A DNA stretch of 34,760 nucleotides from NCBI GenBank assembly GCA_027483805.1, contig JAIXTS010000102.1, positions 1-34,760 of the forward strand, read 5' to 3'. This document shows positions 31,821-34,760 of this stretch, one piece after another (position 1 is the stretch's first letter; each line of letters opens with the position of its first letter). Made by a program: the position numbers and the translations under genes. The stretch is from Azospirillum sp. (GTDB lineage: Bacteria; Pseudomonadota; Alphaproteobacteria; Azospirillales; Azospirillaceae). The notes beneath the pieces were generated by a model that was given only the letters and a program-made list of their open reading frames with translations, did not search any database and was not told the DNA's origin.

Positions 31821-33288
31821 CGTTATCTCTCGGTTTCCCCGCCTTGTTGCCGGCGGTCGTCCCTTGCGGGTTGTTATCCTGTTGTGCGCGGTCCAGCGCC
31901 TTCAGCGCCTCCACCACCAGCGCCATACGGCTGCCGGCGGACCCCTTCACCATCACCGCGTCGCCGGGCTTCACGGCGGCGGTGACGATGGGGGCCAGTG
32001 TGGCGCTGTCGGGCGTGTGCGCGCCGCGCTTGTCGGCGGGCAATGCGTCAAACAGATGGCGCATATTGGGACCGCAGCAGAAAACCAGATCGGTGCCAGC
32101 CTGCACGAAAGGGTCGGCCAGACCGGCATGCAGGACGGGCGCATGGTCGCCCAACTCCCGCATGTCGCCCAGAACGGCGATGCGCCGACCACCGGTCCCC
32201 AGGTCAGCGGCCCCCAGAACGCCGGCGGCGGCAGCCACGGAGACGGGCGACGCGTTGTAGCTTTCATCGATCAGGGTAAAGGCGCCACCCGCGACTTCCA
32301 CCGCCCGACGCTGTCCGCGCCCCTTGATGGGGGCAAGCCCGGCCAGGGCTTCGGCCGCATTCTCCACATCTCCGCCGGCCGCCTTCACGGCCAGCAGGAC
32401 AGCCAGCGAATTGACGGCATGGTGCCGGCCCGGCAGGGGGATGGTGTAGGTAACGTCGACGCCATCAATGCGGGCCGTGACGACGCCATGGTCGGCGTGC
32501 GGCTCGTAATTCAGCAGCCGGCCGTCCGCCCCCTCATGCGTCCCAAACGACTGGATGCGCGTCAGGCCCTGGGTCCGGGCGGCAGCCAGCAGGCGGGCAT
32601 AATGGGCATTGTCGCGCGGCAGGATGGCGGTGCCGGAAATATCCATGCCTTCGAAAATCTCGGCCTTGGCGTCGGCGATGTGCTCGACACTGGCAAAGAA
32701 CTCGATATGCACCGCCTCCACCGTCGTGATGATGGCGATGTCGGGACGGACCATGCGCGACAGGGGACCGATTTCGCCGGCATGGTTCATGCCCAGCTCA
32801 AACACCCCGTACCGGCTGTCGGCGGGAAAGCGCGACAGGGACAGGGGCACGCCCCAATGATTGTTGAGGGACCCGACGGTGGCGAAGGTCTTGCCCTGGC
32901 TGTCCAGCGCGACCTTCAGCGCCTCCTTGGTGCCCGTCTTGCCGACCGACCCGGTGACGCCGATGATCTTGCCGCCCGCCCGCACCCGGCCCATGCGGCC
33001 CAGATCCTGCAACGCCAGCATCGTGTCATCCACCTTGATCAGGCGGGCATCACCCTCCAGACCGGCGGGAATGTCGGCAACGATGGCGCCGGCAGCGCCC
33101 TGGTTCAGGGCCTGCGCGACAAAGGCATGGCCGTCGAAATTCGGCCCCTTCAGGGGAATGAACAGGTCGCCCCTGGCGATGGTGCGGCTATCAATGGACA
33201 CGCCCGTGACGGTCCAGACAGCATCGCCCAGCGCCCTGCCATTGCAGGCCGCTGCCACTTCATTGCCCGTCCACAGGATGTCAACCAT
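31810..33288 (-). CDS. murF: UDP-MurNAc-tripeptide--D-alanyl-D-alanine ligase MurF
   Basis: A 492-residue ligase that adds D-Ala-D-Ala. It begins [17 protein letters not shown], then [30 protein letters not shown] loop [14 protein letters not shown] (111-124), [33 protein letters not shown] and [10 protein letters not shown], all characteristic. The ATG at 33288 (MVDILW) gives the normal family start. A longer frame from ATG 33351 overlaps the murE stop (ATGA) and has a possible GAGG ribosome site, adding 21 residues; that start cannot be ruled out. Confidence 0.95.
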   Translation of the reverse strand: MVDILWTGNEVAAACNGRALGDAVWTVTGVSIDSRTIARGDLFIPLKGPNFDGHAFVAQALNQGAAGAIVADIPAGLEGDARLIKVDDTMLALQDLGRMGRVRAGGKIIGVTGSVGKTGTKEALKVALDSQGKTFATVGSLNNHWGVPLSLSRFPADSRYGVFELGMNHAGEIGPLSRMVRPDIAIITTVEAVHIEFFASVEHIADAKAEIFEGMDISGTAILPRDNAHYARLLAAARTQGLTRIQSFGTHEGADGRLLNYEPHADHGVVTARIDGVDVTYTIPLPGRHHAVNSLAVLLAVKAAGGDVENAAEALAGLAPIKGRGQRRAVEVAGGAFTLIDESYNASPVSVAAAAGVLGAADLGTGGRRIAVLGDMRELGDHAPVLHAGLADPFVQAGTDLVFCCGPNMRHLFDALPADKRGAHTPDSATLAPIVTAAVKPGDAVMVKGSAGSRMALVVEALKALDRAQQDNNPQGTTAGNKAGKPRDNDAV

Positions 33289-33347
33289 CCGACCCACTCC
33301 ACCCAAAAAATCAGACCCGCTTTCCACGTCCCGGTGATCGGGACCGA

Positions 33348-34760
33348 TCATCGGGCCTCAGTCGCCACCACCTGACGGGCCACACTGGCATCATCGAAGG
33401 GACGGACCTCCGTGCCCACGATCTGCCCCTGCTCATGCCCCTTGCCGGCGATGATCAGCACGTCGCCGGGGCCAAGCCCTTCAATCGCCACCGCGATGGC
33501 CTGGGCCCGGTCGTCCACTTCCAGGGCGCCGGGGCAGGCTTCCATGATCGCGGCACGGATCGTGGCCGCCACCTCGCTGCGCGGATTGTCGTCGGTGACA
33601 ATGCAGCGGTCGGCCAGTCGCGCCGCGATGGCGCCCATCATGGGCCGCTTGCCCTTGTCCCGGTCGCCGCCACAGCCGAACACCACGGACAGCTTCCCCT
33701 GCGTATGCGGCCGGGCCGCGTGCAGCACCGTATCCAACCCGTCCGGCGTATGGGCGTAATCCACATAGACCGCCGCACCGTTCCTGAGGGTTGCAACCAT
33801 CTCAAGCCGGCCGCGCACGCCGGCCAGGGCCGACAGTTGATCAGCGGCCTTTTCCGCATCCTCGCCGGTGCCGATGGCCAGACCCAGGGCGCACAGCGCG
33901 TTCCACACCTGGAACCGCCCGACCAGCGGCATCTCCACGGTGCGGCGACGTCCGAAAATCTCCAGCGCCAGACGCTGGCCATGCGGCAGGGGTGTCACAT
34001 CGATGACGCGCAACTCCCGGCCGGCCTGACCAAAGCCGATCACATTCTGCTTGCGCGCATGGGCGGTCGCCGCGATCTGGTCGAATTCCGGGATGTCGGC
34101 ATTGATGATCGCGGTCGCCCCCTTGGGCATCACGCGGTCGAACAGCATCAGCTTGGCCTTCAGATAGGCCTCCATGGTGCCGTGATAATCCAGATGGTCG
34201 CGCGTCAGGTTGGTGAAACCGGCCGCCGACACCAGCACCCCGTCCAGGCGGAACTGATCCAACCCATGGCTGGAGGCTTCCAGGGCCAGATGCGTGACAC
34301 CGGCCTTGGCGACATCGGCCAGGGTGGCGTGCAGGGCCACCGGGTCGGGCGTGGTCAGGCTGTCGCTGGCCGGGAAACCGGGGGCGATCAGACCCAGCGT
34401 GCCCATGGCCCCGGCCTTATGGCCCAGGCCGGCCCAGATCTGGCGGGTGAACTGCGCCGTGCTGGTCTTGCCATTGGTGCCCGTGACGGCGGCGATCCTT
34501 GAAGGCTGTTCGCCGCTGAAGGACGCGGCCAGCAGCGCCAGACGGCGGCGGGGATTGGCATCCTCGATCAAGGTCACATGCTCGGCGCCCGCGGGCAGGC
34601 TGGTGCCCTTGGGTGCCAGGATGGCGACGGCGCCGGATGCGATGGCCTGGGGAATGAAATCACGCCCATCACGCAGCGTGCCCGGCAACGCGGCGAACAG
34701 CGTTCCGGGCACGACCTTGCGGCTATCCGCCGTCAGGTTGGTGATGGGTGGGTCGCGTTC
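33348..34760 (-). CDS. murE: UDP-MurNAc-tripeptide synthetase MurE (5' end beyond window)
   Basis: This ligase adds the third residue of the stem peptide. The frame is open to the window edge (ERDPPITNLTADSRKVVPGTLF at its start), so the start lies beyond 34760. ATP loop TGTNGKTSTAQF, the LEASSHGLDQFRLDG segment, TRDHLDYHGTMEAYL, YAHTPDGLDTVL and VFGCGGDRDKGKRPMMG are clear. DNPRSE carries the DNPR motif that in the family recognises meso-diaminopimelate rather than lysine. The GTG read as Met at 34712 in the track is internal. Confidence 0.97.
   Translation of the reverse strand, partial: ERDPPITNLTADSRKVVPGTLFAALPGTLRDGRDFIPQAIASGAVAILAPKGTSLPAGAEHVTLIEDANPRRRLALLAASFSGEQPSRIAAVTGTNGKTSTAQFTRQIWAGLGHKAGAMGTLGLIAPGFPASDSLTTPDPVALHATLADVAKAGVTHLALEASSHGLDQFRLDGVLVSAAGFTNLTRDHLDYHGTMEAYLKAKLMLFDRVMPKGATAIINADIPEFDQIAATAHARKQNVIGFGQAGRELRVIDVTPLPHGQRLALEIFGRRRTVEMPLVGRFQVWNALCALGLAIGTGEDAEKAADQLSALAGVRGRLEMVATLRNGAAVYVDYAHTPDGLDTVLHAARPHTQGKLSVVFGCGGDRDKGKRPMMGAIAARLADRCIVTDDNPRSEVAATIRAAIMEACPGALEVDDRAQAIAVAIEGLGPGDVLIIAGKGHEQGQIVGTEVRPFDDASVARQVVATEAR

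Overview
The window is GC-rich DNA from an alphaproteobacterium, most likely Rhodospirillales and possibly Azospirillaceae. This is inferred from the gene order of the division and cell wall (dcw) cluster, the ftsZ-lpxC-bamD-recN neighbourhood and the codon bias; no 16S gene or taxon-specific marker is present. No tRNA, rRNA, CRISPR array or intact insertion sequence was seen.

Right half (about 18-34.8 kb, all minus strand): a nearly complete dcw cluster in the order murE (cut by the window edge), murF, mraY, murD, ftsW, murG, a small unknown gene, murC, murB, ddl, ftsQ, ftsA, ftsZ. Most junctions overlap or have only a few bases between genes. These genes build the UDP-MurNAc-pentapeptide, lipid I and lipid II precursors of a meso-diaminopimelate peptidoglycan and the core of the divisome. 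A strong intrinsic terminator follows ftsZ. lpxC (lipid A synthesis) then has its own upstream region and its own terminator. Next come a solute-binding protein gene, bamD (outer membrane assembly) and recN (DNA repair).

Middle (about 11-14.4 kb): a phage-type lysozyme, a Pal lipoprotein, a YqgE/AlgH protein, a Prx5-like peroxiredoxin, and a DUF2283 gene. The DUF2283 gene is coupled to a DUF4258-like reading frame that carries an in-frame stop codon and was not in the ORF track.

Left part (0-10.8 kb): a class I ribonucleotide reductase large subunit with a consensus DnaA box upstream but no nrdB beside it. It is followed by three consecutive families of tandem paralogues on the minus strand: two DUF6265 proteins, two EF-hand lipoproteins and two pentapeptide-repeat proteins. 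A GST/MFS operon with a divergent LysR regulator lies between the first two pairs.

The main unexplained element is a 147-bp palindromic intergenic repeat. Two full copies (about 93% identical by hand alignment) lie in opposite orientation, each between the stop codon of a plus-strand gene and that gene's terminator. A third, divergent copy keeps the layout with a different terminal hairpin, and a solo hairpin shows paired base changes that preserve the stem. Other points are the unknown ORF inside the mur operon, the disrupted toxin-like frame, an open 81-codon extension upstream of ddl, and a set of alternating inverted repeats behind the first DUF6265 gene.
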